Shown: positions 1 through 8,015 of the stretch, in pieces | Layout of the letters: each line of letters opens with the position of its first letter | Numbering within the stretch: position 1 is the first letter of the stretch | Source: a virus | Virus record (IMG/VR): IMGVR_UViG_3300042517_000782 | Location: 1-51,248 of that record | Length of the DNA: 51,248 nt | Direction: 5' to 3' (one strand) | Program-made: the position numbers and the translations under genes | Notes under the pieces: generated by a model | Databases searched by the model: none | What the model was told of the DNA's origin: nothing | The model's input: only the letters and a program-made list of their open reading frames with translations

Positions 1-503
1 AATATGCGTCCTTCAACAACTCTCGCTCTCTACATTTCTTTTTGGCTGCTTGGCCTGTTGTTGGTATTTGGTTCACTGCTCTTGGAGTTAGCACGATGGC
101 ATTCAACCTGAATGGTTTCAACTTCAACCAGAGCATCATGAGTTCTGAAGGCAAAGTTATTAACACTTGGGCTGATGTACTCAATCGTGCTGGACTGGGG
201 ATGGAGGTAATGCACGAGCGTTTTGTGTCCGCATGGCGCTCGTTAAATCGGATGAATTGCTGGAACTCTCTTGTAGACAATCAGCAGCCAAGCCTTGCAA
301 GCGTGTAAGGAAGGTTCAGAGACTAGGTGGTTTGTGGCGATCTCCACATGTAATACACCATTAGCGTCCGACACTCTTATGAGTGATGATATAGTCCTTG
401 CCCCTGGCGACAGAGGGATTTCAAGAATGCTCACAACTTCCCACTTGATCTTGCTGCTGCTGATAGCACTCCTGTTGCTCTCACTGCACCTGCAATTGGT
501 TGA
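1..503 (+). CDS. psbA: psbA, photosystem II D1 protein, 3' part, interrupted by a group I intron
   Basis: This is the C-terminal part of the D1 reaction-centre protein, which phages express to keep photosystem II working in infected cells. Exon 1 reads in frame from base 3 to 221 and shows D1 hallmarks such as [17 protein letters not shown] and MEVMHER. Exon 2 is 426-503 and reads [19 protein letters not shown] to a TGA stop. Joining 221 to 426 restores the normal D1 C-terminus with no residue gained or lost. The split lies after the Arg usually numbered 334, between the manganese-cluster ligands His332/Glu333 and His337/Asp342/Ala344. Unspliced, the frame hits TAA at 306-308, so splicing is needed for a functional protein. 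The 5' end lies outside the window. Confidence 0.97.
222..425 (+). ncRNA. Group I self-splicing intron in psbA (204 nt)
   Basis: The insertion behaves as a compact group I intron without an internal ORF. P1 is visible: exon bases 215-221 (CGAGCGT) pair with guide bases 236-242 (GCGCTCG), giving the diagnostic U.G wobble at the 5' splice site. P10 is visible: 231-234 (GCAT) pairs with exon-2 bases 427-430 (ATGC). The intron ends in the expected G at 425. An R-like element GTTCAGAGACTA lies at 314-325 and an S-like element GATATAGTCC at 388-397; their GACTA/TAGTC pairing forms P7. A P8-like hairpin spans 326-359 and a P9-like hairpin with a GCGA tetraloop lies near 401-417. A similar psbA intron is known from cyanophage S-PM2. 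Boundaries are inferred from D1 continuity and P1/P10. Confidence 0.92.
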
Positions 504-526
504 GTTAAAACTTAAAAAATAAATAG

Positions 527-552
527 AGGAGTTCTTTGGAACTCCTTTTTTT
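527..552 (+). terminator. Rho-independent terminator after psbA
   Basis: A perfect 8-bp stem, AGGAGTTC (527-534) against GAACTCCT (539-546), closes a TTTG loop and runs into seven T residues at 546-552. It lies 24 nt after the psbA stop codon and should end the psbA transcript. Confidence 0.9.
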
Positions 553-627
553 ATGTTCTTCATCCTTATAAGTTTCATACTCTTTGGACTTTTTATGTTT
601 ATAATGTCGATTACACAAGACCTATGA
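553..627 (+). CDS. Possible 24-residue hydrophobic micropeptide
   Basis: A short frame starts with ATG directly after the terminator T-run and encodes a peptide dominated by Phe, Ile, Leu and Met, long enough for one membrane span, ending SITQDL. Its stop overlaps the next small ORF as ATGA, an arrangement typical of translational coupling in this phage. No clear Shine-Dalgarno site is present and the start abuts a terminator, so it may be chance. The family is not recognised. Confidence 0.2.
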   Translation: MFFILISFILFGLFMFIMSITQDL

Positions 628-746
628 TTGCATCAGAAACTCCTTACAAACTTGCAGAAATTATTAGGGATACTTGGCCTGGTCTTTACAGAAAACCTCA
701 AGTGACCTATAATAGTCAAAAGACTTCTAAAAATGAAAAAGTATAA
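624..746 (+). CDS. Small hypothetical protein (40 aa)
   Basis: The ORF starts MIASETPYKLAEIIRD and ends NEKV. It overlaps the preceding micro-ORF by ATGA and the following gene by 14 nt. Composition resembles ordinary phage protein, with an amphipathic N-terminal helix likely. No convincing ribosome-binding site is seen and no family is recognised. It does not resemble a homing endonuclease. Confidence 0.35.
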   Translation: MIASETPYKLAEIIRDTWPGLYRKPQVTYNSQKTSKNEKV

Positions 747-1017
747 TGAGGAATATTTTTCAGTAATTGAAACCAAAACAGGTAGAAAAATTGCTGATTG
801 TGGTGAAGAGGAAGATGCTTTGTTGATGGTTTCATTTGATCCTCAGAATAGAACTATTACAAAAAATAAGTTTTTAATGGGTCCTGTTGTTGATATAGAA
901 ATTCCTAAGGCACTTCCTACTAATGAAATCGTTGTTTCTAAAAAGACTGAACCAAAAAAATTAAAGACTTATTTTACCAAATTTCCCGATAATCAACAAG
1001 AACCTTTTTATGTATAA
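733..1017 (+). CDS. Hypothetical protein (94 aa)
   Basis: This is an unrecognised small protein with an N-terminal MKKYNEEYFSVIETKTGRK segment, which looks like a short beta-rich fold, and a Lys/Pro-rich C-terminus. Its last codons overlap the start of the FkbM gene at 1010 by 8 nt, suggesting it belongs to the same operon as the glycan-modification genes. No catalytic motif or signal peptide is visible. Confidence 0.6.
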   Translation: MKKYNEEYFSVIETKTGRKIADCGEEEDALLMVSFDPQNRTITKNKFLMGPVVDIEIPKALPTNEIVVSKKTEPKKLKTYFTKFPDNQQEPFYV

Positions 1018-1654
1018 ATTATCTGAGACTTGTCAAATTAATAACCTCAATTCAATTTACTTAAAATATTTTGGATATCCATCAAAAGGAACTTTCGTTG
1101 AAGTTGGAGCATATGATGGAGAATCTTACTCAAATACTTCATGCCTTGCTGATGTTGGGTGGAATGGTTTGTATATAGATCCAATACTTGAGCATTGTTT
1201 ATATTGCTCACAACGGCATCATGATAATGATGTTAGTGTTGTGAATTGCTCTATTGGATCAGATGAAAAGGAAATTGAGATGTATATCCATGGGGCACTA
1301 TCTACATCCAATTTAGATCATTTGAAATGGTTAAAAAATAATGCAGTTGGAAAAAATATTTGCAAGCAATATAGACTGGAAAATATTTTAAATAAATTTA
1401 AAATAATCCCAGGATTTGATCTTTTAGTCGTAGATGTTGAAGGTAATGAAGATGATGTATTTAATTCGTTTGATTTAAATTTTTGGAATCCTAAAATGAT
1501 TATAGTGGAATTAATGGACAATCATCCCGAGTTCACTGAATATGACATTTCAAATGTTCATAGAAATTTGAGGGGAAGAATAGGAAAATCAAAGTATATT
1601 GAAGTTTATAAGGATCATATTAATACAATTTTTATTAAGAATTTAGAGGAATAA
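1010..1654 (+). CDS. FkbM-family methyltransferase
   Basis: This 214-residue protein has the FkbM layout. An N-terminal SAM-binding motif, FVEVGAYDGESYSNTSCL (about residues 28-45), is followed by GWNGLYIDP, and the characteristic LLVVDVEGNEDDVF acidic loop lies near residues 137-150. FkbM enzymes O-methylate sugars or related small molecules. The gene lies immediately upstream of a GT11 fucosyltransferase-like gene (4-nt gap), so a methylated glycan is the plausible product. The exact substrate cannot be read from sequence. Two further FkbM-like domains occur in the 822-residue protein at 5100. Confidence 0.85.
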   Translation: MYKLSETCQINNLNSIYLKYFGYPSKGTFVEVGAYDGESYSNTSCLADVGWNGLYIDPILEHCLYCSQRHHDNDVSVVNCSIGSDEKEIEMYIHGALSTSNLDHLKWLKNNAVGKNICKQYRLENILNKFKIIPGFDLLVVDVEGNEDDVFNSFDLNFWNPKMIIVELMDNHPEFTEYDISNVHRNLRGRIGKSKYIEVYKDHINTIFIKNLEE

Positions 1655-1658
1655 TTAT

Positions 1659-2423
1659 ATGATATCAATGAATTGTCTTGGTGCTATTGGAAGACTTGGC
1701 AATCAAATGTTTCAATATGCTGCTCTTCGTAGTATTGCTAAAAAGAATAACTATGAATATTGTCTTCCTATTAATCCTAGATTAAATAATGAGGACTTTA
1801 ATTTATTTGATTGCTTTTTATTGGATAATGAACTTAGAGCAAATACTAATTTTTATAAAATTATATTAGAAGATCTTGGGTTTAATGAAGATCTATATTA
1901 TAAGTGTCCTGATAATATAGATCTTCAAGGATACTTTCAGGATGTTAAGTACATAGAAAATAATTCTGAAGATATTAAAAAATGTTTTACGTTCAAACCA
2001 GAGATTTTTCAAACTGCAAATAATACTTTTAGATCTTGCTTTTCTAATCAAAAAGTAATATCTCTACACATTAGAAGAACTGATTATTTTGATTGGAATC
2101 ATAATATTATTCATGGTATTGAATATTATTCTCAAGCACTTAAGTTTTTTGATGATGATATAAAGGTTTTAATATTTTCTGATGATATAGATTGGTCTTG
2201 TGATCAATTATTGTTTAAGGACAATAGATTCTTCTTCTCTCGCAATAATAATAATGCAGTAGATTTATGCTTACAGACTTTATGTGATTATCATATTATT
2301 GCTAATAGTTCTTTTAGTTGGTGGGGAGCATGGTTGGCAAACAGCAAAAGAGTTGTAAAACCAAGAGTATGGTTTAATGGAAATGAAAATTTATTAGATG
2401 TTGATCATTGGATATCAATATGA
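1659..2423 (+). CDS. GT11 family alpha-1,2-fucosyltransferase-like glycosyltransferase
   Basis: This 254-residue protein carries the recognisable GT11 motifs: GRLGNQMFQYAALR at residues 11-24, GYFQDVKY at 91-98, the nucleotide-sugar motif HIRRTDYF at 137-144, and SSFSWWGAWL at 217-226. The length is a little below the usual 270-300 but the motifs are complete. GT11 enzymes transfer fucose from GDP-fucose to galactose or a related acceptor; donor identity here is family inference. No membrane segment is seen, so it should act in the cytoplasm. It overlaps the next gene by ATGA. Confidence 0.9.
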   Translation: MISMNCLGAIGRLGNQMFQYAALRSIAKKNNYEYCLPINPRLNNEDFNLFDCFLLDNELRANTNFYKIILEDLGFNEDLYYKCPDNIDLQGYFQDVKYIENNSEDIKKCFTFKPEIFQTANNTFRSCFSNQKVISLHIRRTDYFDWNHNIIHGIEYYSQALKFFDDDIKVLIFSDDIDWSCDQLLFKDNRFFFSRNNNNAVDLCLQTLCDYHIIANSSFSWWGAWLANSKRVVKPRVWFNGNENLLDVDHWISI

Positions 2424-4105
2424 TAAAACTTCTTTATTTTGGAAGATCTGAAAAAGATGGAATTTGGGAATATGATTACATTCAAGACCAAATTCTAAAT
2501 GAGTTTGAGATAGAAACCTGCGAGTTTATTTTATCTTTAGAAGAACTTAAAATTAGAAATCAAACATTCGATGTACTTGTTTATAGTTGTAGAGATCCCA
2601 ATAATTATCCTTGGGGATATATGCCAACATATCAAGATATCTTTGAATGCGTTATGATAACTAACCCTAAAATTATAATTCAACTTTCCGATGAATTTGA
2701 CTTTGAAAATTTGCAAGAACATAATCAATTGGGAAGATACTGTGAATTGTTTTTGAGGCAACATCATTTTTCTAATTATGAATATACTTCAAATACAATT
2801 CAAATTCCTCTTGGATATGGAACTGGGTGTATATTCCCAGAATCAGTAACTCCAATTTCTCAAAGATATTATTCTTGGACACATGCAGGAGAAGTAAAAA
2901 CTGATAGGTATGAAATGTTGAATCAGTTTCAAAAGATTTATCCACATTGGCAAGTTTGTGGAATATCAAAATCCGATATGATAAACTTATATAATAATTC
3001 TATCTTTGTTCCATGTGGTAGAGGTAATTCATCATTGAATTGCTTCAGATTATATGAGGCATCTATTTGTGGGGCAATCCCAGTAGTAGTAGGTTCAAAG
3101 GATGAGATAGAATGTACTTTTAAGTATGAGGAAAATCCTCCTTGGTTATTTTTTGATAGTTGGGAAGATGCATCAATTGAATGTTTAAAACTTCTTGAAG
3201 ATAAAGAAAAACTTCAATTGATTCAATATGATGTCTTAATATGGTGGGAGACAAGAATTAATAAAGTAAGGAATAAAGTAAAGGAAGTATTATTCACCAA
3301 CCTAATAAAAAATAAACTAAAGGATTTTCCTCCTATAAATTTTGTAAGTATTGAAGAATCCGAAGACAGGAGAAAATTACTTTATAATAGTTTTGAAAAA
3401 TATAAATTACCAAATATAACTCCCCATATCTACAAAAGATATAATGATATGGATCATCAAATAAGTGGTAAAGACTGTGATTTTTTAATACCGAAACATC
3501 ATAGAGGTCCAGTAACTTCTCACTTAAAGGCAATTAAGGAGTGGTATGAAACTACAAATGAAGATTATGCCTTCTTTTGTGAAGATGATTTAAGTTTTGA
3601 ATCTGTTCAATATTGGAATTTTACCTGGGAAGAATTTTTTAACAAACTTCCCGAAAATTGGGAATGCGTCCAACTATGCTTTATTAGCACTGCTGATTGG
3701 TACACTGATAGTAGATTATATGATGCAAACCATGTCTTTAGATATAGAGATTGGTGCGATTGGTCTTGCTGTGCTTATCTAATTAAAAGATCGCACGCTA
3801 AAAATATAGTAGAAAATTATTTTAATGGTGATGAAATTATTTTGGAGTATAAAGGAATTGATTATGAAGGTAGAGAAAGGTCTGACCATAGATGGTTAAT
3901 TCCTACTCCAGAATCAATGGTGTATTCTTATTTCAAAGAAAACTCTATTTACTTTATTCCATTATTTTTGGAATCATTAAACTTCAAAAGCACTTGGGTA
4001 ACTGATGAAAGTCAGAATTCTTTCCATACTTACTCTAATATTAGTGTTCTGAATTGGTGGAAAACAATTGGCAAAAACCTTAGTTTGGATGCTATAATAC
4101 CTTAA
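2420..4105 (+). CDS. Bifunctional exostosin-like / GT25-like glycosyltransferase fusion
   Basis: Two glycosyltransferase parts are joined. The N-terminal half has an exostosin-type signature around CGRGNSSLNCFRLYEA...CGAIPVVVG (about residues 199-225 from this start). The C-terminal half looks like GT25 (LPS glycosyltransferase / procollagen galactosyltransferase family): VSIEESEDRR, then SHLKAIKEW and the acidic EDDLSFE metal-binding-like motif near residue 390. I chose the ATG at 2420, which overlaps the preceding stop as ATGA; an ATG at 2408 is also possible. The fusion suggests two successive sugar transfers by one polypeptide. Substrates are unknown. Confidence 0.82.
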   Translation: MIKLLYFGRSEKDGIWEYDYIQDQILNEFEIETCEFILSLEELKIRNQTFDVLVYSCRDPNNYPWGYMPTYQDIFECVMITNPKIIIQLSDEFDFENLQEHNQLGRYCELFLRQHHFSNYEYTSNTIQIPLGYGTGCIFPESVTPISQRYYSWTHAGEVKTDRYEMLNQFQKIYPHWQVCGISKSDMINLYNNSIFVPCGRGNSSLNCFRLYEASICGAIPVVVGSKDEIECTFKYEENPPWLFFDSWEDASIECLKLLEDKEKLQLIQYDVLIWWETRINKVRNKVKEVLFTNLIKNKLKDFPPINFVSIEESEDRRKLLYNSFEKYKLPNITPHIYKRYNDMDHQISGKDCDFLIPKHHRGPVTSHLKAIKEWYETTNEDYAFFCEDDLSFESVQYWNFTWEEFFNKLPENWECVQLCFISTADWYTDSRLYDANHVFRYRDWCDWSCCAYLIKRSHAKNIVENYFNGDEIILEYKGIDYEGRERSDHRWLIPTPESMVYSYFKENSIYFIPLFLESLNFKSTWVTDESQNSFHTYSNISVLNWWKTIGKNLSLDAIIP

Positions 4106-4132
4106 TATATACTAGGATGACTATAAAATAGT

Positions 4133-5107
4133 ATGGGATTTGTAAAAAAAGTTTTAGATAATGGTGGATATATTAAACCCTTAATCATACCATCAGAATT
4201 AACTCAAGGAACAGGATTACTCAATCCTTCAGTTTTTATAGATGAATATGGAAATATACTTGTAAATATAAGACATATTCAATACACTTTATATCATGCA
4301 GAATTAAACAGATATGAACATCAGTGGGGTCCATTAGTTTATCTTCATCCAGAGAATGATCTTACATTGACAACTACAAATTATATTTGTAGATTGGATT
4401 CAAATTTAGACATACAATCATTTGGTCAAGTAGATACTTCCTTATTGGATGTTAAACCAATTTGGGAGTTTGTTGGTCTTGAAGATGCTAGGTTATTTAA
4501 TTGGGAAGGTAAGTTATATCTGTGTGGTGTTCGTAGAGATACCACAACTCATGGTGAGGGGAGGATGGAATTGTCCGAACTTCAAATTAGCAATAATACA
4601 ATAAAAGAAATTTCTAGAGTTAGAATACCTGCTCCTGGAGATAATAAATCTTATTGTGAGAAAAATTGGATGCCAATATTGGATCAGCCATACCACTTTG
4701 TTAAATGGACTAATCCAGTAGAAGTTGTTAAGTTTGATTTGCAATCTCAGACAACTACTCAAGTTCACCTTGGTGAACATAAACAAATGCCAGCTGATCT
4801 TCGGGGTGGTTCTCAAGTCATCCCATATAAAAATGGATACCTTACTTTAAATCATGAGACTTATCTTTACAACAGTGAGGCAGGTAGAAAGGATGGTACT
4901 TATAGGCATCGTTTTACTTATTGGGATAAGAATTGGAATGTAATTTCTCATTCAGATAACTTTGAGTTTCTTGGGGGTAAGATTGAATTTTCTTGTGGAT
5001 TAGCAAAGAGAGAAAATGATTTCTTGATTAGTTTTGGTTTCCAAGATAATGCTGCATATATTTTAAGTGTTCCTGAAAGAATTGTGGAGGAAATGATCAA
5101 TGCTTGA
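4133..5107 (+). CDS. GH130-like five-bladed beta-propeller protein
   Basis: This 324-residue protein is Trp/Tyr-rich and beta-strand-rich, with propeller-blade-like segments such as FVGLEDARLFNWEGKLYL (about residues 113-130) and GLLNPSVFIDEYGNILV near the N-terminus. The GLEDARLF signature resembles GH130 (mannoside phosphorylase) and GH43/32-type propellers. Related genes occur beside glycosyltransferases in other large viruses. A phosphorylase or glycoside-processing role is plausible but not shown, and catalytic residues cannot be assigned with confidence. It overlaps the next gene by 8 nt. Confidence 0.6.
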   Translation: MGFVKKVLDNGGYIKPLIIPSELTQGTGLLNPSVFIDEYGNILVNIRHIQYTLYHAELNRYEHQWGPLVYLHPENDLTLTTTNYICRLDSNLDIQSFGQVDTSLLDVKPIWEFVGLEDARLFNWEGKLYLCGVRRDTTTHGEGRMELSELQISNNTIKEISRVRIPAPGDNKSYCEKNWMPILDQPYHFVKWTNPVEVVKFDLQSQTTTQVHLGEHKQMPADLRGGSQVIPYKNGYLTLNHETYLYNSEAGRKDGTYRHRFTYWDKNWNVISHSDNFEFLGGKIEFSCGLAKRENDFLISFGFQDNAAYILSVPERIVEEMINA

Positions 5108-7568
5108 TGTACTAAATGAATACTGTCTAGATACTGAAAATTCGAAATATAACTTTAATTTGGCATTAGAATATGACAAGATAGGACAAACTGCCTCTGC
5201 TATTTCCTTTTACTTAAGAGCAGCAGAAAGAAGTGAAGATCCTGAATTGTCATACACTTCAATCCTTAAAATGGCATTATGCTTCCAAAAGCAGGGGGGA
5301 AGAATTCAAACTGTTAAAGGGGCATATCAGCAGGCAATAACAATCCTACCAAAAAGACCTGAAGCATATTATCTATTAGCAAAAATCCATAGGGAAACTA
5401 GTATTCATCATGAGGCATATTCGACGATAGAAATTGCTCTTAATATCTGTGATTTTGATGATACTAAATTATGTGAAAATGTTGGATATTCAGGTTATCA
5501 TGATTTAATTTTTGAAAAGGCAGTTTCTTCTTGGTGGTGGGGAAAGAAAGATGAATCGAGAAAGTTATTCCGAAGATTATTTGAAGAATATTGGGATGTT
5601 CTTGATGAAAAGTCCAAAGAAGTAGTAATAGACCATATTTCTAGATTGGGATATACATCTAGAACGCAATCATTTTTACAGTATGATAAAACAAAGTATC
5701 ATTCATTAAGATATAATTTCCCAGGTTTAGAAACTATTGATAGAAATTATTCTCAAGTTTATCAAGATATGTTTGTTCTTTCTATGTTGAAGGGAAAGAA
5801 GAATGGAACTTACCTTGAGGTTGGATCTTGCCATCCATTTGATGGAAGTAACACTGCTTTACTTGAAACTAAATTTAAATGGTCAGGAGTGTCCATTGAA
5901 TTTAAAGAAGATCTAGTTAATTCTCATAATTCTCAGAGATTGCCAACTGCTATTTGTGCCGATGCTCTTAAGATAGATTATCGATCTCTCTTGAAAGAAA
6001 AATTTTCTACAAAAACTATTGATTATCTTCAACTTGATATTGAACCTGCAAAAAATACTTATGAAGTTCTGTTAAAAATTCCTTTTGATGAATATAAATT
6101 CGCAGTGATTACATACGAACATGATCATTATGTGGATGCAACTAAAAAATGTAGAGAAAAGTCTAGAGAATATCTACAGTCTAATGGATACATTTTAGTT
6201 GTTTCTGATATATCTTCTGACGGTGTATGTTCTTATGAAGATTGGTGGGTTCATCCTGATTTAGTTGATCATAATGTAATACAAATTATGAAAGATACTT
6301 CTGATGAAATAAAGGAAATTGAAAAATACTTTCTCAATAAGAAATTTTATGCCGAATTTGAAACTGATAAGTACATTTTTGAAAACTTTTTCCCAGACTT
6401 AACTTATAATGGGGTTATAGTTGAAGTTGGTGCAGGACCACCAGAGTTTTTGAGTAACTCTAAATTCTTTAGAGATCATGGTTGGAGGTCAATTTGCATC
6501 GAACCAAATCCAAAATTTGTGGAACAGCATAAAAACCTTGGAAGTGAAGTATATCAATATGCTTGTTCAAACACCGAGGGGAAATCTAATTTCACAATAA
6601 ATTTAAATAATGATCATTGGTACTCAGAAACTCATGATGGGGTCAGTTTCTCTGCATTGGAGATTAGATATGATGGAGTTCCGGAACATAATACTCAAAA
6701 TACAATAGAAGTCGAACGAATAAAATTGAATACTCTTCTTGAAAAATTATCAATAGAAAAAGTTGATATTCTTTCTATTGATGTTGAGGGATGGGAACTT
6801 GAAGTATTGATGGGGTTCGATCATTTGAAATATAATCCGAAAGTTATAGTTTTGGAAAATTTTGAAAAAAATATTGAATATGAAAAATTTATGAATTCTA
6901 TCGGATATACTAAAAATATTAATCTGGGATATAATGAAGTATATTTTAAAAATCAAACAGAATCTTCGAATAGAAAAATTTTTTCTATAAGTGAAAAAAC
7001 TCAAAACACTGTTTGGTCTGTAGATAACTTCTACGAAAATCCTGATGCAGTAAGAGAATTTGCATTGAATCAAGAATATGTTGAAGGTGGATTCGGTAGA
7101 GGATTCATCGGACGTAGGACAGATAAGCAATTTTTATTTCCAGGTCTCAAAGAAAAATTTGAGGAAATTATTGGAATGAAAATTACAGAATGGGAAAGTC
7201 ACGGTATGAATGGAAGGTTTCAAAATGCACATGCAGGAGAACCTTTAGTTTGGCACTGCGATAGTCAAAAGTGGGGAGGTATGCTATACTTGACTCCTGA
7301 TGCCCCATATCAATGTGGAACTACACTATATGCTCATAAGAAAACTAGAGCAAGAAGTTATTATGATGAAGGGTGGGATGCTGCCTGGAAAGACATTCCC
7401 GGAGATCCTCATCTAGATGGAACTTCATTTGAACCAGTGGATGTTCTTGGAAATGTTTATAACCGTCTAGTAATTTTTGATGCAAGCAATATTCATTCTG
7501 CTTCTGAATATTTTGGAACAGTAATGGAAAATTCTAGACTATGGCAAATGTTCTTTTTCGATACTTAA
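5100..7568 (+). CDS. 822-aa fusion: TPR-like / FkbM / FkbM / 2OG-oxygenase-like
   Basis: Residues 15-190 are helical with TPR-like spacing (YDKIGQTASAISFYLRAAE, then YQQAITILPKRPEAYYLLAKIH). A first FkbM-like domain follows with TYLEVGSCHPFDGSN at 237-251 and YLQLDIEPAKN at 309-319. A second, more canonical FkbM domain has VIVEVGAGPPEF at 439-450, SICIEPNPKF and ILSIDVEGWELEVL at 557-570. The C-terminal 190 residues resemble a DUF6445/2OG-Fe(II) oxygenase with H719-x-D721, a distal His799 and Arg813. Family knowledge suggests sugar methylation plus hydroxylation, scaffolded by TPRs. The first FkbM domain is atypical and may be inactive. It is the last gene of the glycan island, 4 nt before glutaredoxin. 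Confidence 0.78.
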   Translation: MLDVLNEYCLDTENSKYNFNLALEYDKIGQTASAISFYLRAAERSEDPELSYTSILKMALCFQKQGGRIQTVKGAYQQAITILPKRPEAYYLLAKIHRETSIHHEAYSTIEIALNICDFDDTKLCENVGYSGYHDLIFEKAVSSWWWGKKDESRKLFRRLFEEYWDVLDEKSKEVVIDHISRLGYTSRTQSFLQYDKTKYHSLRYNFPGLETIDRNYSQVYQDMFVLSMLKGKKNGTYLEVGSCHPFDGSNTALLETKFKWSGVSIEFKEDLVNSHNSQRLPTAICADALKIDYRSLLKEKFSTKTIDYLQLDIEPAKNTYEVLLKIPFDEYKFAVITYEHDHYVDATKKCREKSREYLQSNGYILVVSDISSDGVCSYEDWWVHPDLVDHNVIQIMKDTSDEIKEIEKYFLNKKFYAEFETDKYIFENFFPDLTYNGVIVEVGAGPPEFLSNSKFFRDHGWRSICIEPNPKFVEQHKNLGSEVYQYACSNTEGKSNFTINLNNDHWYSETHDGVSFSALEIRYDGVPEHNTQNTIEVERIKLNTLLEKLSIEKVDILSIDVEGWELEVLMGFDHLKYNPKVIVLENFEKNIEYEKFMNSIGYTKNINLGYNEVYFKNQTESSNRKIFSISEKTQNTVWSVDNFYENPDAVREFALNQEYVEGGFGRGFIGRRTDKQFLFPGLKEKFEEIIGMKITEWESHGMNGRFQNAHAGEPLVWHCDSQKWGGMLYLTPDAPYQCGTTLYAHKKTRARSYYDEGWDAAWKDIPGDPHLDGTSFEPVDVLGNVYNRLVIFDASNIHSASEYFGTVMENSRLWQMFFFDT

Positions 7569-7572
7569 TTTT

Positions 7573-7821
7573 ATGAATTTTACAGTTTATTCAAAATACG
7601 GTTGTCCTTATTGTGTTAAGGTACTTCAAGTTCTCAATACCTTGAGTGTAAATAAAGGTTATCAGATCACAGAGTATGTTTTAAATACTCACTTCAGTCG
7701 TGAAGATTTTTATGCAGAGTTTGGAGAGGGATCTACTTTCCCTCAAGTAGTTTTGGCAGATAAGCATCTTGGAGGTTGTTCTGATACTGTTAAATACTTA
7801 AAGGAAAATAATATGCTTTGA
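7573..7821 (+). CDS. nrdC: Glutaredoxin
   Basis: This 82-residue protein has the glutaredoxin fold signature: the redox motif CPYC at residues 11-14 after a short beta strand, TFPQVVL with the cis-proline, and GGCSDTVKYL for glutathione binding. Cyanophages use it as electron donor for ribonucleotide reductase and general thiol redox. The symbol nrdC follows T4-like usage. Its TGA overlaps the next gene's ATG. Confidence 0.93.
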   Translation: MNFTVYSKYGCPYCVKVLQVLNTLSVNKGYQITEYVLNTHFSREDFYAEFGEGSTFPQVVLADKHLGGCSDTVKYLKENNML

Positions 7822-8000
7822 TGACTTCTATAAATAAAGGTGATTCCTCGCAAATCAATCGAGGTGTTGAATTAATATTAAGGAGAGAAAACCGTAAATC
7901 TAAAACATTTCAATATTGTTTTGAGAAGGTGGTCTCATTCTTTAATAGAGAAGTTACCATCTACTTTAATTTTTCCTTTGATATAAGGAAGCAAAAGTAG
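7821..8000 (+). CDS. Hypothetical protein (59 aa)
   Basis: The ATG at 7821 overlaps the glutaredoxin stop (TGATG), which I prefer to the TTG one codon upstream. The protein starts MTSINKGDSSQINRGVELI and has a C-terminal beta-rich, aromatic segment (REVTIYFNFSFDIRKQK). A TATAAATA late-promoter-like string lies inside the gene at 7829-7836, and could instead serve the next gene. No known family is recognised. Confidence 0.6.
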   Translation: MTSINKGDSSQINRGVELILRRENRKSKTFQYCFEKVVSFFNREVTIYFNFSFDIRKQK

Positions 8001-8015
8001 TATAGGAGAATTACA

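Noticed and set aside
42-308. An 88-codon open frame as an independent gene
   Set aside because: It is psbA exon 1 read into the intron; the last 29 codons are intron sequence ending at an intronic stop.
518-525. AATAAATA as a late promoter after psbA
   Set aside because: It lies 1 nt before a strong terminator, so any transcript would end at once.
624-1017. A homing endonuclease partner (F-CphI-like) for the psbA intron
   Set aside because: The ORFs here are short and show no recognisable nuclease motif.
4112-4121. CTAGGATGAC shared with the gp32 leader hairpin (13911-13920)
   Set aside because: Ten matching bases in two intergenic places could be chance; the flanks do not form the same hairpin.
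7829-7836. TATAAATA inside the 59-residue ORF as a clear promoter
   Set aside because: The string is AT-rich, is inside coding DNA and about 180 nt from the next start, so I did not list it separately.
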